57,436 bases of DNA from Desulforadius tongensis. Lineage in GTDB: Bacteria; Bacillota; Desulfotomaculia; Desulfotomaculales; Desulfohalotomaculaceae. The notes beneath the pieces are model-generated. The model searched no databases. It was not told the origin of the DNA and saw only the letters and a program-made list of their open reading frames with translations. The stretch is from assembly GCF_016907915.1 (NCBI RefSeq), contig NZ_JAFBCW010000017.1, forward strand, positions 1-57,436, written 5' to 3'. Shown here piece by piece: positions 1 through 8,905 of this stretch. Both the position numbers and the translations under genes were made by a program. How positions within the stretch are numbered: the stretch's first letter is position 1; every line of letters begins with the position of its first letter.

Positions 1-92
1 TGAACTTCGTTCCACAACATGAACCGCCGTATACCGAACGGTACGTACGGTGGTGTGAGAGGACGGGAGTTAATCACTCCCTCCTACTCGAT
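1..92 (+). mobile_element. Group II intron, 3' end (domains V and VI)
   Basis: The first 92 bases look like the 3' terminus of a bacterial group II intron. Positions 22-54 fold as domain V: a lower stem with a CGC catalytic triad near its 5' side, a two-base bulge, and a small upper hairpin TACC-GAAC-GGTA. Positions 58-91 fold as domain VI, with GGGAGT pairing to ACTCCC and an unpaired A in CCTACTCG that would be the branch point. The element would end at about 92 (CGAT). The reverse transcriptase and the rest of the intron lie outside the window. The element sits just upstream of the cell-division promoter and is read in the same direction. Confidence 0.75.
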
Positions 93-107
93 TTTATTAA
101 TTCGTTT

Positions 108-137
108 TGGACAAGCCGGCGTGTATTCAGGTATAAT
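108..137 (+). promoter_or_regulatory. Sigma-A-type promoter before ftsQ
   Basis: TGGACA (108-113) and TATAAT (132-137) are separated by 18 bp, giving a start near 144. It lies immediately downstream of the intron end, so the division genes could be transcribed independently of anything upstream. The assignment rests on motif match only. Confidence 0.45.
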
Positions 138-187
138 TATTTACAACACGGGAGTTAATTTAATTGACAGCATTGTAGGTGATAAAT

Positions 188-919
188 TTGACCGGAGTTA
201 GACCGCTGGAAAAAAGATCAAAACCCAACTTTTTGCAAGGTGTTTTTTTTATCCTATTGGTTTGTTTAACCGTTTATGTATTACTGCAATCACCGATATT
301 TAATATACGTAAAATAGAAATTGTGGGCAGGAATCAAATTTCCAGGGAAAAATTGGTTAAACTGTCCGGGGTTGTACTGGGCAGTAACATTTTTAAAGTG
401 GATTTACACAGCGGGGAAGAAAAGATATCTTTGCTTCCCGCAGTGAAAGAGGTAAAAATCAAGCGTCGTTTTCCCTCTACGGTGGTTATTTCCATCACCG
501 AGAGAGAGCCAATGGCGTTATTAGCTGCCCCGGGCGGTTTTATAGAACTGGATAAGGAAGGAATTTATCTGCGGCAGGGAGAATTTAACAAATTATTTTT
601 ACCCGTTATTACCGGGTGCCGGGTGAAAGAAATTGAGCCCGGTGAAAAAGTGACGGAGAAAACGGTCATTACCGCCTTGGAAGTAATTGATAAACTTCCG
701 CCGGAATTAACCAACCAGTTATCGGAGGTACATGTTGACAATAACAAGGTAACAATATACACAATCGATGGTGTACAAGGGCGTTTAGGGTTACCTGAAA
801 ATATATATCGAAAGGGAGATGTTTTCTTACAGGTACTTAATCAAATGCATGACGGCAAAAAAATAGAGTATATTGATCTGACGTCATTTAAATCGCCGGT
901 AGTAAAGTATGCTTCGTAA
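188..919 (+). CDS. ftsQ: Cell division protein FtsQ/DivIB
   Basis: This is a bitopic membrane protein of the divisome that bridges late division proteins outside the membrane. From the TTG at 188 it has 243 residues. A single membrane segment lies at about residues 17-36. A POTRA domain follows, opening with FNIRKIEIVGRNQIS, then the beta domain. The TTG at 188 is preferred because AGGTGA sits 5-6 bases ahead of it; an in-frame GTG at 179 is possible but has no ribosome site. It opens a division cluster with two DUF881 genes, sbp, ftsA and ftsZ, which is the usual order in this group. The family assignment is firm; only the start is uncertain. Confidence 0.9.
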   Translation: MTGVRPLEKRSKPNFLQGVFFILLVCLTVYVLLQSPIFNIRKIEIVGRNQISREKLVKLSGVVLGSNIFKVDLHSGEEKISLLPAVKEVKIKRRFPSTVVISITEREPMALLAAPGGFIELDKEGIYLRQGEFNKLFLPVITGCRVKEIEPGEKVTEKTVITALEVIDKLPPELTNQLSEVHVDNNKVTIYTIDGVQGRLGLPENIYRKGDVFLQVLNQMHDGKKIEYIDLTSFKSPVVKYAS

Positions 920-937
920 TCAGAGGAGGGTGACTTC

Positions 938-1645
938 ATGAAGATAAAAGGATACCACTGGGCTATCGGTTTAGTTGCCGTGCTGTTGGGGATAATGCTG
1001 GCCGTGCAGTTTCAAATGAACAGCAGCCTGCAGAAAAATCTTTCCAGTGAAAGAACAGAAAAACTTACCCAACAAATTGAACAGAAGAAAATGGCGCTGG
1101 AAAAACTGCAGGCCAGGGTTGAAGAAATGAGACAAAAATTAGATGAAGCAACGGCAAGGCCGGAATTGGGAAGATTGAAAGTACAGCTGGATAAAGTGGG
1201 GATTATGGCGGGCACCGTTCCTGTGGTGGGGCCGGGCATAGAAGTTACCCTTAACGATAGTAATGTGGCATTGCAGCCGGGACAAAACCCCAACCTGTAT
1301 GTTTTGCATGATGAAGATGTTTTAAAGGTATTAAATGAGTTAAAGGCTGCCGGTGCCGAGGCACTGGCCATTAATGACCAGCGTTTGATAGCTACCAGTG
1401 AAATACGCTGCATCGGACCGACAATTTTAACTAACGGAAATAAGCGGCTGGCGGCTCCCTTTGTTATAACTGCCATTGGCAACCCGGATACACTTTATAA
1501 TGCCTTATTTATGAAGGGTGGGGTTGCTGAGCAGCTGAAAGATTGGGGAATTCAAGTATCAGCCAGTAAAATGAATGAGGTCATCATCTCTGCCTACAGC
1601 GGTGCTATTAGTTATGAATACGGCAATGGGGGAGACAAGGCATGA
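938..1645 (+). CDS. DUF881 family membrane-anchored protein (first copy)
   Basis: The 235-residue product has an N-terminal membrane anchor (about residues 7-24), a coiled-coil stretch rich in E, K and Q (about 30-75), and then the DUF881 domain with typical phrases such as VVGPGIEVTLNDS, VLNELKAAGAEALAINDQR and TSEIRCIGPTI. DUF881 proteins have no settled function. They occur beside division genes in many Gram-positives, so a divisome or envelope role is inference. GAGGAGGGTGA precedes the ATG. The 3' end overlaps the next DUF881 gene by four bases, which suggests translational coupling and an old tandem duplication. Confidence 0.88.
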   Translation: MKIKGYHWAIGLVAVLLGIMLAVQFQMNSSLQKNLSSERTEKLTQQIEQKKMALEKLQARVEEMRQKLDEATARPELGRLKVQLDKVGIMAGTVPVVGPGIEVTLNDSNVALQPGQNPNLYVLHDEDVLKVLNELKAAGAEALAINDQRLIATSEIRCIGPTILTNGNKRLAAPFVITAIGNPDTLYNALFMKGGVAEQLKDWGIQVSASKMNEVIISAYSGAISYEYGNGGDKA

Positions 1646-2349
1646 AAAAGACAATGTACATTTCCCTGTTACTGGCCGGGTGTGTTCTGGGTATAATGCT
1701 GGCTTTGCAGTTCCGCAGCAGCACCAGCAGTGTTCCCCATGACAGGCCCCAGGAGTTAACCCAGGAATTAAAACAGCTGGAACAGGATTATCAGATACTG
1801 CAGGCGGAAGCGGCGGATTTGGAAAACAGTTTAAAACAATTGGAACAGGGAAGCAGCCAAACCTATGAAGTGCTGCAGAATGAACTGCAAAAACTGCGCT
1901 TTGCCGCCGGCTTGGAAGAGGTTACCGGGCCGGGGGTAGAGGTGGTAATGGATAACATGCCGGAAAAAGAGCGTTCGGGATATGACCCCAGCGTATTTTC
2001 CATTACCTATGAAGATATTCTCAGGCTGGTTAATGAGCTCAGGGCGGCGGGAGCAAAAGCTATATCTATTAACGGCCAGCGCCTGGTGGCCACCAGTGAG
2101 ATACGTAATGCCGGTAAATTTATTGATGTCAATTTAACCAGGCTGACCACTCCGTATACCATCAAGGCTATCGGTGATCCGGAAAAACTGGCCAGCAGTT
2201 TGAATATTAAAGGCGGTATAGTAGATACCCTTAAAGAATGGTCTATATCGGTTACAGTTACGCCAAAGGAAGAAATTACTGTGCCGGCTTATACCAATCC
2301 GTTGGATTTTTATTATGCTAAGCCTTTAAAAGAAGGGGAAGATGAATAA
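1642..2349 (+). CDS. DUF881 family membrane-anchored protein (second copy)
   Basis: This is a paralogue of the gene before it and has the same length of 235 residues. The layout is identical: membrane anchor at about 6-22, coiled coil at about 38-75, DUF881 domain afterwards (VTGPGVEVVMDN, LVNELRAAGAKAISINGQR, TSEIRNAGKFI). It overlaps its upstream neighbour by ATGA and its stop codon overlaps the ATG of sbp (TAATG), so the three genes form one coupled unit. Divergence between the two copies in the anchor and coiled coil but not the core suggests distinct partners. Function is unknown. Confidence 0.88.
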   Translation: MKKTMYISLLLAGCVLGIMLALQFRSSTSSVPHDRPQELTQELKQLEQDYQILQAEAADLENSLKQLEQGSSQTYEVLQNELQKLRFAAGLEEVTGPGVEVVMDNMPEKERSGYDPSVFSITYEDILRLVNELRAAGAKAISINGQRLVATSEIRNAGKFIDVNLTRLTTPYTIKAIGDPEKLASSLNIKGGIVDTLKEWSISVTVTPKEEITVPAYTNPLDFYYAKPLKEGEDE

Positions 2350-2690
2350 TGTGGTTTGGTACAATTTTAGCTGCGGTGGGTTTGTTTTTGGGGCTGTTTA
2401 TCGGTTTAAAAGTACCAATAGTTCTGCCTGAAAGCTACGCACCTTACCTGGGGTTAGCAGTACTGGCGGCTTTGGATTCGGTTTTTGGCGGCATTAGGGC
2501 GGGGATGGAAGATCATTTTGACAATACGGTTTTTTTATCGGGATTTTTTGCTAATGCTTTATTTGCCGCCGGTTTGGCTTATATAGGTGAACGCCTTGGT
2601 GTACCGCTGTCCACCGCTGCGGTGGTGGCCTTTGGAGTGCGCTTATTTCAAAATCTGGCCATCATCAGAAGGCATTTGTTAAAAAAATAG
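2349..2690 (+). CDS. sbp: Small basic protein Sbp (DUF1290)
   Basis: The 113-residue integral membrane protein has about three or four hydrophobic segments and a central loop with LAALDSVFGGIRAGMEDHFD, which is the recognisable core of the Sbp family. The C-terminus is basic (IIRRHLLKK). In Gram-positive bacteria sbp lies between ftsQ/DUF881 genes and ftsA-ftsZ, as here. Its biochemical role is not established. The start codon overlaps the preceding stop. No terminator follows, but a sigma-H-like promoter lies between it and ftsA. Confidence 0.85.
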   Translation: MWFGTILAAVGLFLGLFIGLKVPIVLPESYAPYLGLAVLAALDSVFGGIRAGMEDHFDNTVFLSGFFANALFAAGLAYIGERLGVPLSTAAVVAFGVRLFQNLAIIRRHLLKK

Positions 2691-2708
2691 TTTTTTGTAA
2701 ATTGCTAA

Positions 2709-2736
2709 AAGGGAATTTTGCTTTGATGTTGAATTT
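2709..2736 (+). promoter_or_regulatory. Sigma-H-like promoter before ftsA
   Basis: AAGGGAATT (2709-2717) resembles the sigma-H -35 box RNAGGAWWW with one mismatch. GTTGAATTT (2728-2736) fits the -10 box RNNGAATWW exactly. The 10-bp spacer is one shorter than in the better matches elsewhere in this window. Bacillus ftsAZ also has a sigma-H promoter, which makes the call more plausible. Confidence 0.45.
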
Positions 2737-2764
2737 ACAAATAAAGTAAGAAACAGGGGGATAC

Positions 2765-3961
2765 TTGGCTGTGAGCAGCAGTACTTTAGCCGTCCTGGAT
2801 ATGGGCACAAGCAGTATTACTGCCTTAATCGGCAGTAAAAATACCCAGGGGTTAAATATAATTGGTTATGGTGAATCCCCCTCCATTGGATTTAAAAAGG
2901 ATGTGGTTTTTGATATTGACGCCTGTGCAAAATCTATTAGGACAGCGCTGAACCAGGCCGAAAAAGAAGCCGGGATTGAAGTGCAGCATGTGTATGTGGG
3001 ATTTTCCGGCTGTGATATAGTAAGTACCAATGTTATTTCCGGTATTGATATTCCAAAATCAAAAAAAGAAATCAGCGCCAGGAATCTGCAGCTGCTTTTT
3101 GAAACCTGCCGGGCAAAGGCCCGTAATGATGGGCTGAAGTTGGTGCATTTGATACCCCGGGAGTATGCCGTAGATGGAAATTGGGGTATAGATGACCCCA
3201 TCGGCAGAGTGGGGCAGCATTTAAAAATTGAAGCTCATTTGATACAGGGACGAGCAGCGGCACTGCAGAATTTGTATCAAGCCCTGGAGCACGCCGGGGT
3301 AAAGGTGAAAGGAATTTTTTTTACTCCTTTGGTACTGGCACACCGGCTGCTGCAGCCGGTGGAAAAAGAAGTAGGAACCATGCTGGTGGATATAGGAGGA
3401 AATACCACCGGTCTCTGCTGGTACCGCAGGGGCGGGCCTTGGTTAACTATATCTTTGCCTGTGGGTAGTGAACATGTGACCGGTGACCTGGCCATCGGGT
3501 TAAGATTGTCCCTTTCAGCGGCGTCAAAATTAAAGGTGAAGTACGGGTTAAAGAAATTGCCCGCCGGTGCCGAGGAAGTGGAATTAGAGGGGCAGGCACG
3601 TAAGGTACCCGGCCGGTTAATCAGCGAAATAATTGAGGCCCGGGTGCTTGAACTGGTAGACCTGATAAAAATGTCAATTAAAGAGTACGGTCAAGGCACC
3701 CGGCCATTGGGGTTGGTAATTACCGGTGGAGGTGCACAGCTGAGCGGTTTGCCGGAACTGCTGGCCGAAGCCATTGACCTGCCGGTAAGGGTAGCTGATT
3801 TTAAGAACGAAGATGCCGGTATACCTCCCAATGGAGGAAGTGCCGCGGCAGTTATGGAATATGCCGTTGATACCATGGTGAAGGATTGTGAGCACAAAAA
3901 TAAACTTCTGACAAAATTAAAGAGTGGGTTCAGAAGCGTTATACATAGATTCAGGGGTTAG
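2765..3961 (+). CDS. ftsA: Cell division protein FtsA (actin-like)
   Basis: FtsA is the actin-fold ATPase that ties FtsZ filaments to the membrane. The 398-residue product shows the phosphate-1 loop DMGTSSITA near residue 12, the SHS2/1C insertion, the phosphate-2 loop DIGGNTTGL near residue 210 and the adenosine motif TGGGAQLSG near residue 320. The C-terminus ([15 protein letters not shown]) is a basic amphipathic helix suited to membrane attachment. The TTG at 2765 is only four bases from AGGGGG; a GTG at 2771 would be better spaced. The protein is fairly divergent from enterobacterial FtsA, but position next to ftsZ supports the call. Confidence 0.88.
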   Translation: MAVSSSTLAVLDMGTSSITALIGSKNTQGLNIIGYGESPSIGFKKDVVFDIDACAKSIRTALNQAEKEAGIEVQHVYVGFSGCDIVSTNVISGIDIPKSKKEISARNLQLLFETCRAKARNDGLKLVHLIPREYAVDGNWGIDDPIGRVGQHLKIEAHLIQGRAAALQNLYQALEHAGVKVKGIFFTPLVLAHRLLQPVEKEVGTMLVDIGGNTTGLCWYRRGGPWLTISLPVGSEHVTGDLAIGLRLSLSAASKLKVKYGLKKLPAGAEEVELEGQARKVPGRLISEIIEARVLELVDLIKMSIKEYGQGTRPLGLVITGGGAQLSGLPELLAEAIDLPVRVADFKNEDAGIPPNGGSAAAVMEYAVDTMVKDCEHKNKLLTKLKSGFRSVIHRFRG

Positions 3962-4007
3962 AATTATAGTTTGTTGTACCGCAGAAAAGATAGAGGAGGA
4001 TTACTGC

Positions 4008-5063
4008 ATGTTGGATTTCGAACTGGACCTCGATCAATATGCCAATATTAAGGTAATTGGTGTAGGGGGCGGAGGCAATAATGCTGTTAACCGCATGATT
4101 GAAGCGAGCTTAAAGGGTGTGGAATTTATTGCGGTAAATACAGATGCCCAGGCCCTGCACTTGTCTCAAAGTACACATAAAATTCAAATCGGTGCCAAGC
4201 TGACCAAAGGATTGGGAGCAGGGGCCAACCCGGAAATTGGTAAAAAGGCTGCTGAAGAAAGCAGGGAAGAAATTCAAGAAGCCTTAAAGGGTGCCGACAT
4301 GGTATTTGTAACTGCCGGTATGGGCGGTGGTACCGGTACCGGTGCAGCACCGGTGGTGGCCCAAGTGGCCAAGGAAATAGGAGCCCTTACCGTGGGGGTT
4401 GTTACTAAACCCTTCACCTTTGAAGGACGTAAACGTTTAACCCAGGCGGACGCCGGTATTCAAGAATTAAAGAGTAAAGTGGATACATTGATTACCATAC
4501 CCAACGACAGGCTGCTGCAGGTAATTGATAAGCACACTTCTATCGTGGAGGCGTTTCGCATCGCGGATGACGTGCTGCGTCAAGGTGTTCAAGGTATCTC
4601 CGATTTGATTGCCGTACCCGGTTTAATTAATTTGGACTTTGCTGACGTTAAAACCATCATGAAGGACACCGGTTCAGCGTTAATGGGCATTGGTACTTCA
4701 AGCGGTGAAAACAGGGCCTCTGAAGCAGCCAAGGCAGCCATATCCAGTCCTCTGTTGGAGACATCCATTGAAGGGGCCAGGGGCGTACTGTTGAACATTA
4801 CCGGGGGTTCATCCTTGGGGTTATTTGAGGTGAACGAAGCGGCGGAAATTATTGCCCAGGCAGCGGACCCCGAGGCTAACATCATTTTTGGCGCGGTAAT
4901 AGATGAAGCAATGAATGAAGATGTTAGAGTAACGGTGATAGCCACCGGTTTTGATTACCGGGGCGGAGATAAAAGGGATCGTTTTAAGTCCGACATGGAT
5001 ATCAAACCCTTTGCCAATCACGATGAGCTTGATATTCCGGCGTTCCTGCGTCGAAAAAGTTAG
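4008..5063 (+). CDS. ftsZ: Cell division GTPase FtsZ
   Basis: The tubulin homologue that forms the cytokinetic ring has 351 residues here, a normal length. The N-terminal nucleotide site [13 protein letters not shown] is at about residues 18-30, the tubulin signature [10 protein letters not shown] at about 104-113, and the catalytic T7 loop [11 protein letters not shown] near 205. The C-terminal tail ends in DIPAFLRR, the conserved peptide that binds FtsA and SepF, and both partners are encoded in this window. The ATG at 4008 follows GAGGAGGA by seven bases. A hairpin terminator follows. Confidence 0.97.
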   Translation: MLDFELDLDQYANIKVIGVGGGGNNAVNRMIEASLKGVEFIAVNTDAQALHLSQSTHKIQIGAKLTKGLGAGANPEIGKKAAEESREEIQEALKGADMVFVTAGMGGGTGTGAAPVVAQVAKEIGALTVGVVTKPFTFEGRKRLTQADAGIQELKSKVDTLITIPNDRLLQVIDKHTSIVEAFRIADDVLRQGVQGISDLIAVPGLINLDFADVKTIMKDTGSALMGIGTSSGENRASEAAKAAISSPLLETSIEGARGVLLNITGGSSLGLFEVNEAAEIIAQAADPEANIIFGAVIDEAMNEDVRVTVIATGFDYRGGDKRDRFKSDMDIKPFANHDELDIPAFLRRKS

Positions 5064-5094
5064 TAAATAAAAATAATTATTATAATTTTTTTCG

Positions 5095-5116
5095 GGGGCT
5101 TGATAAATCAAGCCCC
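5095..5116 (+). terminator. Hairpin terminator after ftsZ
   Basis: GGGGCTTGA (5095-5103) pairs with TCAAGCCCC (5108-5116) across a TAAA loop. The following T tract is weak (TGTTT); a stronger T run precedes the stem, so it would also work on the opposite strand. Confidence 0.65.
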
Positions 5117-5192
5117 TGTTTAACGCGTAAAATAATGTTAGTTTGCGTTTAAGCCGGTTGGCCGGACTTCGCTGTAGGGGTGAAAGACACTG

Positions 5193-5858
5193 ATGAAATT
5201 GGTAGAAGATTTTAAGCTTGGTAATTATTTAACCTTTGCACTGCTGGCAGAAATAACGTTTGTATTTATTGTAGTAATCCTTAATGCATTCAGCAGCAGA
5301 GTTTTTGAGATCTATCCTTTCTTAAACCAGTTTACAAGAGAAGTGATGGAAGGTCTGGCCGGCAAGGTAAAAGATGCGGAACAGTCCGGCATGGCTTTAA
5401 AGATATTCGTTAACAACCTGCTGGTAACCATTGCCCCGTTAACCGTTTTTTCACTGCAGATGCTGCCTGTTAAAGGAATAAAAGCGGCAGCAGTGGTGCT
5501 GGCGGCAGTAATAGGTGTATTTTTATACCTGATAAACGGGTTAGTGGTGGGGCTGGTTATTGGAGTGCTGGCGGCAAACATGAATGTAAGTTATATAATT
5601 CTGCTGTTTATTACCATGATACACGGTGTTTTAGAACTTTTCGCCATGTCTGCCGGTACGCTGTTTAGCGGTTATTACTTGTATAACACCATAAATCAGG
5701 GAAGAAGGGATAACACCGGCTGCTTTTTTCAATATCTCCCCGTGGCACAAAAACTTTTGTTTAAGCTGCTGCCGGTGCTGGTGGCGGCACTGGCAGCGGC
5801 GGCGGTAATCGAAACCTATATATCGGCACCGCTGGCAGAAAAAATTATTGGGGTTTAA
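5193..5858 (+). CDS. SpoIIM/DUF95-like membrane protein
   Basis: The 221-residue protein is almost entirely hydrophobic with about five or six membrane segments. The middle matches the SpoIIM (DUF95) pattern: NNLLVTIAPLTVF, then NGLVVGLVIGVLA, then IHGVLELFAMSAGTL, where the HGxxEL motif is typical. In Bacillus SpoIIM belongs to the DMP machine that degrades septal peptidoglycan during engulfment. Its place between ftsZ and spoIIGA is consistent with sporulation or envelope work. The N-terminus is diverged from SpoIIM proper, so it may be a paralogue. AGGGGTG precedes the ATG and a terminator follows. Confidence 0.7.
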   Translation: MKLVEDFKLGNYLTFALLAEITFVFIVVILNAFSSRVFEIYPFLNQFTREVMEGLAGKVKDAEQSGMALKIFVNNLLVTIAPLTVFSLQMLPVKGIKAAAVVLAAVIGVFLYLINGLVVGLVIGVLAANMNVSYIILLFITMIHGVLELFAMSAGTLFSGYYLYNTINQGRRDNTGCFFQYLPVAQKLLFKLLPVLVAALAAAAVIETYISAPLAEKIIGV

Positions 5859-5940
5859 TTTTTTTTAAAATTTCTTCTTAATCCGAAAAAATAGGTAAAA
5901 AAATTCCCCGACTTAATAACCAGAAAATGACAAATATAAC

Positions 5941-5976
5941 AAACCCTGGAATGTATAATATAGCCAGGGTTTTTTA
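5941..5976 (+). terminator. Rho-independent terminator
   Basis: AAACCCTGG (5941-5949) pairs with CCAGGGTTT (5964-5972) and runs into a T tract. It separates the SpoIIM-like gene from spoIIGA. Confidence 0.85.
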
Positions 5977-6102
5977 TATTGTCCTATTTTATATGACCGG
6001 GAAATGGTGGCAGCAATGTAATAATTAGTTTTATTGGGCCATATACTGGTAGTGCGGAATGATGCTTTCTACCGCTGGCCGCTCATATTTGGAGGGCTTA
6101 AA

Positions 6103-7017
6103 ATGACCACTGTTGTTTACCTTGATGTGGTATTGGCCGGGAATATAGTAATGAATTATGCCATTTTATGGGCCACCGCAAAATTTGCCCGCTTAAACCC
6201 CAGTGGCTGGAGGATGTTATTTGGTGCAGCGTTGGGGTCAATTTATGCGGTGGCTGTGTTTATACCCCAGTGGCAGTGGCTTTTGATGTGGGGTTGTAAA
6301 TTTATTATATCCGTTTTGATGGTGTTGTCGGTCTTTGCTCCCATTCCATGGCGTCGTTTTTTTATTTGCCTGGGGTATTTCTACGTGGCTTCCTTTGCCA
6401 TGGGTGGGGCAGTTATGGGAACAATATATTTTATACATTCTCAAAATAATAATGCCTATTTTTTTAATTTAATGAAACTGGTTCAGAAACATTTTTGGGT
6501 GGGTGCTGCTTCAGCGCTGTTGATAACTTGGGTTTTGGGCCGCTGGGGAACGGCAGCTTTTCGCCGCAGGGTATACCAGAGGAATTTTAAAACGCCGGTG
6601 GTTATTGAAATATTAAATCAGCAGGTGCGGGTAGACGCGCTGTTGGATACAGGCAATTCATTAACCGATCCTGTTACCGGGCTGCCGGTGATGGTGGTGG
6701 AGTACGGTGTTATAAAAAATCTTTTGCCGGGATGTATAAAAAGGCTTTATGAAGATGCCGGCAGCATTGATTATTTGAAATTACAGCAAATACTTAAGAA
6801 CAGTCCCTGGGCTTCCCGGTTTTATATTATACCTTACCGGTCACTGGGTGAAAAAAATGGAATACTGTTGGGTGTTAAACCGGATAAACTGGCCATTGGC
6901 CATGATAAACAACTAATTGTTAAAAAAGAGGCACTGGTTGCTATTCACAATGGGACAATTGCTGCAGATAGCGGATACCGGGCGCTGCTGCACCCGGAAT
7001 TGATGGATGCGGCATAA
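6103..7017 (+). CDS. spoIIGA: Sporulation sigma-E factor processing peptidase SpoIIGA
   Basis: SpoIIGA is a membrane aspartic protease that cleaves pro-sigma-E in the mother cell after a signal from the forespore. The 304-residue product has five hydrophobic segments in its first half and a cytoplasmic protease domain with the catalytic motif ALLDTGNSLTDP at about residue 182, followed by a single-domain aspartic protease fold (IPYRSLGEKNGILLG). The ATG at 6103 is seven bases after GGAGGG; the upstream in-frame extension is not needed. Its substrate gene sigE follows directly, as in Bacillus. I found no convincing Spo0A box upstream. Confidence 0.94.
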   Translation: MTTVVYLDVVLAGNIVMNYAILWATAKFARLNPSGWRMLFGAALGSIYAVAVFIPQWQWLLMWGCKFIISVLMVLSVFAPIPWRRFFICLGYFYVASFAMGGAVMGTIYFIHSQNNNAYFFNLMKLVQKHFWVGAASALLITWVLGRWGTAAFRRRVYQRNFKTPVVIEILNQQVRVDALLDTGNSLTDPVTGLPVMVVEYGVIKNLLPGCIKRLYEDAGSIDYLKLQQILKNSPWASRFYIIPYRSLGEKNGILLGVKPDKLAIGHDKQLIVKKEALVAIHNGTIAADSGYRALLHPELMDAA

Positions 7018-7047
7018 CTAAAAGTGTCTCAGGAAGGAGTTGGCATT

Positions 7048-7773
7048 TTGAGGAACCTTAACTATCTGAAGTTGGTAATGAAATTAACGATCTCACGGTT
7101 CCTGCAATGGTTAGGCCATGAGCCTGAGGTGCACTATGTTGGCAGCAGTGAGGCGCTGCCGCCTCCACTTACTGCCGATGAAGAAACAAATTTAATACAG
7201 CAGTTGGAGCTGGGGGACGGGTCTGTTAAAAGTGTGCTGATAGAGCGAAATTTGCGTTTGGTTGTTTACATAGCAAGAAAATTTGAAAATACCGGTGTGG
7301 GCATTGAAGATTTAGTATCCATCGGTACCATTGGTTTAATAAAGGCCGTTAATACGTTTGATCCCAATAAAAAAATTAAGCTGGCCACCTATGCTTCCCG
7401 CTGCATAGAAAATGAAATACTGATGCATTTAAGGCGAAATAACAAGACAAAATCTGAAGTATCCTTTGATGAACCGTTAAATATTGATTGGGACGGTAAT
7501 GAATTATTGCTGTCGGACGTTTTGGGAACGGAAAATGACGTTATATATAAATATATTGAGGAAGAAGTGGATAAAAAACTGCTGCATTTAGCACTGCAAA
7601 AATTGAACGGGCGGGAAAGACGAATAATGGAGCTGCGTTTTGGTTTAAATAATTGTGAAGAAAAAACTCAAAAGGAAGTGGCTGATTTATTAGGTATTTC
7701 CCAGTCGTATATTTCCAGGCTGGAGAAGCGAATCATCAGCAGGTTAAAGAAGGAGATTCACCGGATGGAGTAA
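7048..7773 (+). CDS. sigE: Pro-sigma-E, mother-cell sporulation sigma factor
   Basis: The 241-residue sigma-70 family protein matches SigE closely. It starts with a hydrophobic, amphipathic pro-sequence and then [11 protein letters not shown], the region where SpoIIGA cleaves in Bacillus. Region 2 ([27 protein letters not shown]) and the region 4 helix-turn-helix ([20 protein letters not shown]) are intact. The TTG at 7048 is chosen because AGGAAGGAG lies eight bases ahead; an in-frame GTG at 7024 would place that ribosome site inside the gene. It is coupled to spoIIGA with 30 bases between them. Confidence 0.96.
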   Translation: MRNLNYLKLVMKLTISRFLQWLGHEPEVHYVGSSEALPPPLTADEETNLIQQLELGDGSVKSVLIERNLRLVVYIARKFENTGVGIEDLVSIGTIGLIKAVNTFDPNKKIKLATYASRCIENEILMHLRRNNKTKSEVSFDEPLNIDWDGNELLLSDVLGTENDVIYKYIEEEVDKKLLHLALQKLNGRERRIMELRFGLNNCEEKTQKEVADLLGISQSYISRLEKRIISRLKKEIHRME

Positions 7774-7791
7774 GATACAATTTTTGTTTAT

Positions 7792-7820
7792 GTATATTTA
7801 AAAAGTACCAAGGTAATAAT
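7792..7820 (+). promoter_or_regulatory. Sigma-F-type promoter before sigG
   Basis: GTATA (7792-7796) and GGTAATAAT (7812-7820) match the sigma-F boxes GYWTA and GGNNANANT, with 15 bp between them. In Bacillus sigG (spoIIIG) is transcribed by sigma-F in the forespore, so the site fits the expected control. Confidence 0.6.
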
Positions 7821-7868
7821 TGAATTAAGCAAGTGAATAAAGCTGATAAAGAGGTGGAGACCTAAAAA

Positions 7869-8642
7869 ATGCTGGTCAACAAAGTAGAAATCTGCGGCGT
7901 TAACACTTCCAAACTTCCTGTTTTATCAAGCAGTCAGATGCGTGCTTTGTTCGAGGCCATGCACAATGGTGATCCTGAAGCCCGAAACCGGCTTATTAAC
8001 GGTAACTTGAGACTGGTTTTAAGTGTTATCCAGCGTTTTACCAATCGCGGGGAATGTGTAGATGACCTGTTTCAAGTAGGATGTATCGGATTAATGAAGG
8101 CCATTGACAACTTTGATTTAAGTCAAAATGTAAAGTTCTCCACCTATGCTGTACCAATGATTATTGGCGAGATAAGGCGCTACTTGAGAGATAATAATCC
8201 CATCCGGGTGAGCAGATCTTTAAGAGATGTGGCTTATAAAGCTCTTCAGGTAAGGGATTCGCTGGTAAACAGGCATTCCCGGGAACCATCCATTAACGAG
8301 ATTGCCGGTGCGTTAAACATACCAAGAGAAGAGATCGTTTTTGCCTTAGATGCCATTCAAGAACCCATTTCGCTGTTTGAACCAATTTATAATGACGGCG
8401 GAGACCCCATTTTTGTAATGGATCAAGTTAGTGACGAAAAAAATTTAGATCTCAGCTGGCTGGAGGGCATAGCCATAAGGGATGCCTTAAGCAGGCTCAG
8501 TGACCGGGAAAAGCACATACTGACACTGCGTTTTTTTGAGGGGAAAACTCAAATGGAAGTGGCAGAAGAAATTGGTATTTCCCAAGCTCAGGTGTCACGG
8601 TTGGAAAAGGCTGCTTTAAGCCACATGAAAAAGCATGTTTAA
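7869..8642 (+). CDS. sigG: Late forespore sigma factor SigG
   Basis: The 257-residue sigma factor directs late forespore genes such as those for small acid-soluble spore proteins, one of which is encoded at 28319-28537. The N-terminus LVNKVEICGVNTSKLPVL is the characteristic SigG leader. Region 2 (VDDLFQVGCIGLMKAIDNF), region 3 (VSRSLRDVAYKAL) and region 4 (TQMEVAEEIGISQAQVSRLE) are complete. GAGGTGGAG precedes the ATG. It follows sigE by 95 bases, with a sigma-F-type promoter in the gap, so it can be expressed separately from spoIIGA-sigE. Confidence 0.96.
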   Translation: MLVNKVEICGVNTSKLPVLSSSQMRALFEAMHNGDPEARNRLINGNLRLVLSVIQRFTNRGECVDDLFQVGCIGLMKAIDNFDLSQNVKFSTYAVPMIIGEIRRYLRDNNPIRVSRSLRDVAYKALQVRDSLVNRHSREPSINEIAGALNIPREEIVFALDAIQEPISLFEPIYNDGGDPIFVMDQVSDEKNLDLSWLEGIAIRDALSRLSDREKHILTLRFFEGKTQMEVAEEIGISQAQVSRLEKAALSHMKKHV

Positions 8643-8659
8643 ACGGGGGAATGATTAAA

Positions 8660-8899
8660 ATGCGTAAAGTGATTGCCCTGACAGTGATGTTTTTGGTGAT
8701 GACGGCAATTACTGTGATAAGTATACCTTTCCCCCAAAATAACGGGGTGGTGAAGGCTTATAACGCTCAAAATTTATACAAATTGCACACCGTTACCGGT
8801 TTTGAGGACGAAACCAAGGAGGTTACAGCACCTGCAGGTGTAAAGAATTGGCAGTTGAACGCCGGCCGGACAGAGAGAAATTTAGAGTGGGAAATTTAA
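8660..8899 (+). CDS. Small exported or membrane-anchored protein, unknown
   Basis: I do not recognise this 79-residue protein. It starts with two basic residues and a hydrophobic segment (VIALTVMFLVMTAITVI) that could be a signal peptide or anchor. A short polar region without clear motifs follows (TGFEDETKEVTAPAGVKNW). The ATG at 8660 is better spaced from ACGGGGGA than the one at 8651. It lies 17 bases after sigG and ahead of a terminator, so it is probably cotranscribed with sigG and might be made in the forespore; that is inference from position. Confidence 0.6.
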   Translation: MRKVIALTVMFLVMTAITVISIPFPQNNGVVKAYNAQNLYKLHTVTGFEDETKEVTAPAGVKNWQLNAGRTERNLEWEI

Positions 8900-8905
8900 C
8901 AGTTT

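Noticed and set aside
5977-6102. Spo0A box before spoIIGA
   Set aside because: No TTCGACA or TGTCGAA word was found in the gap.
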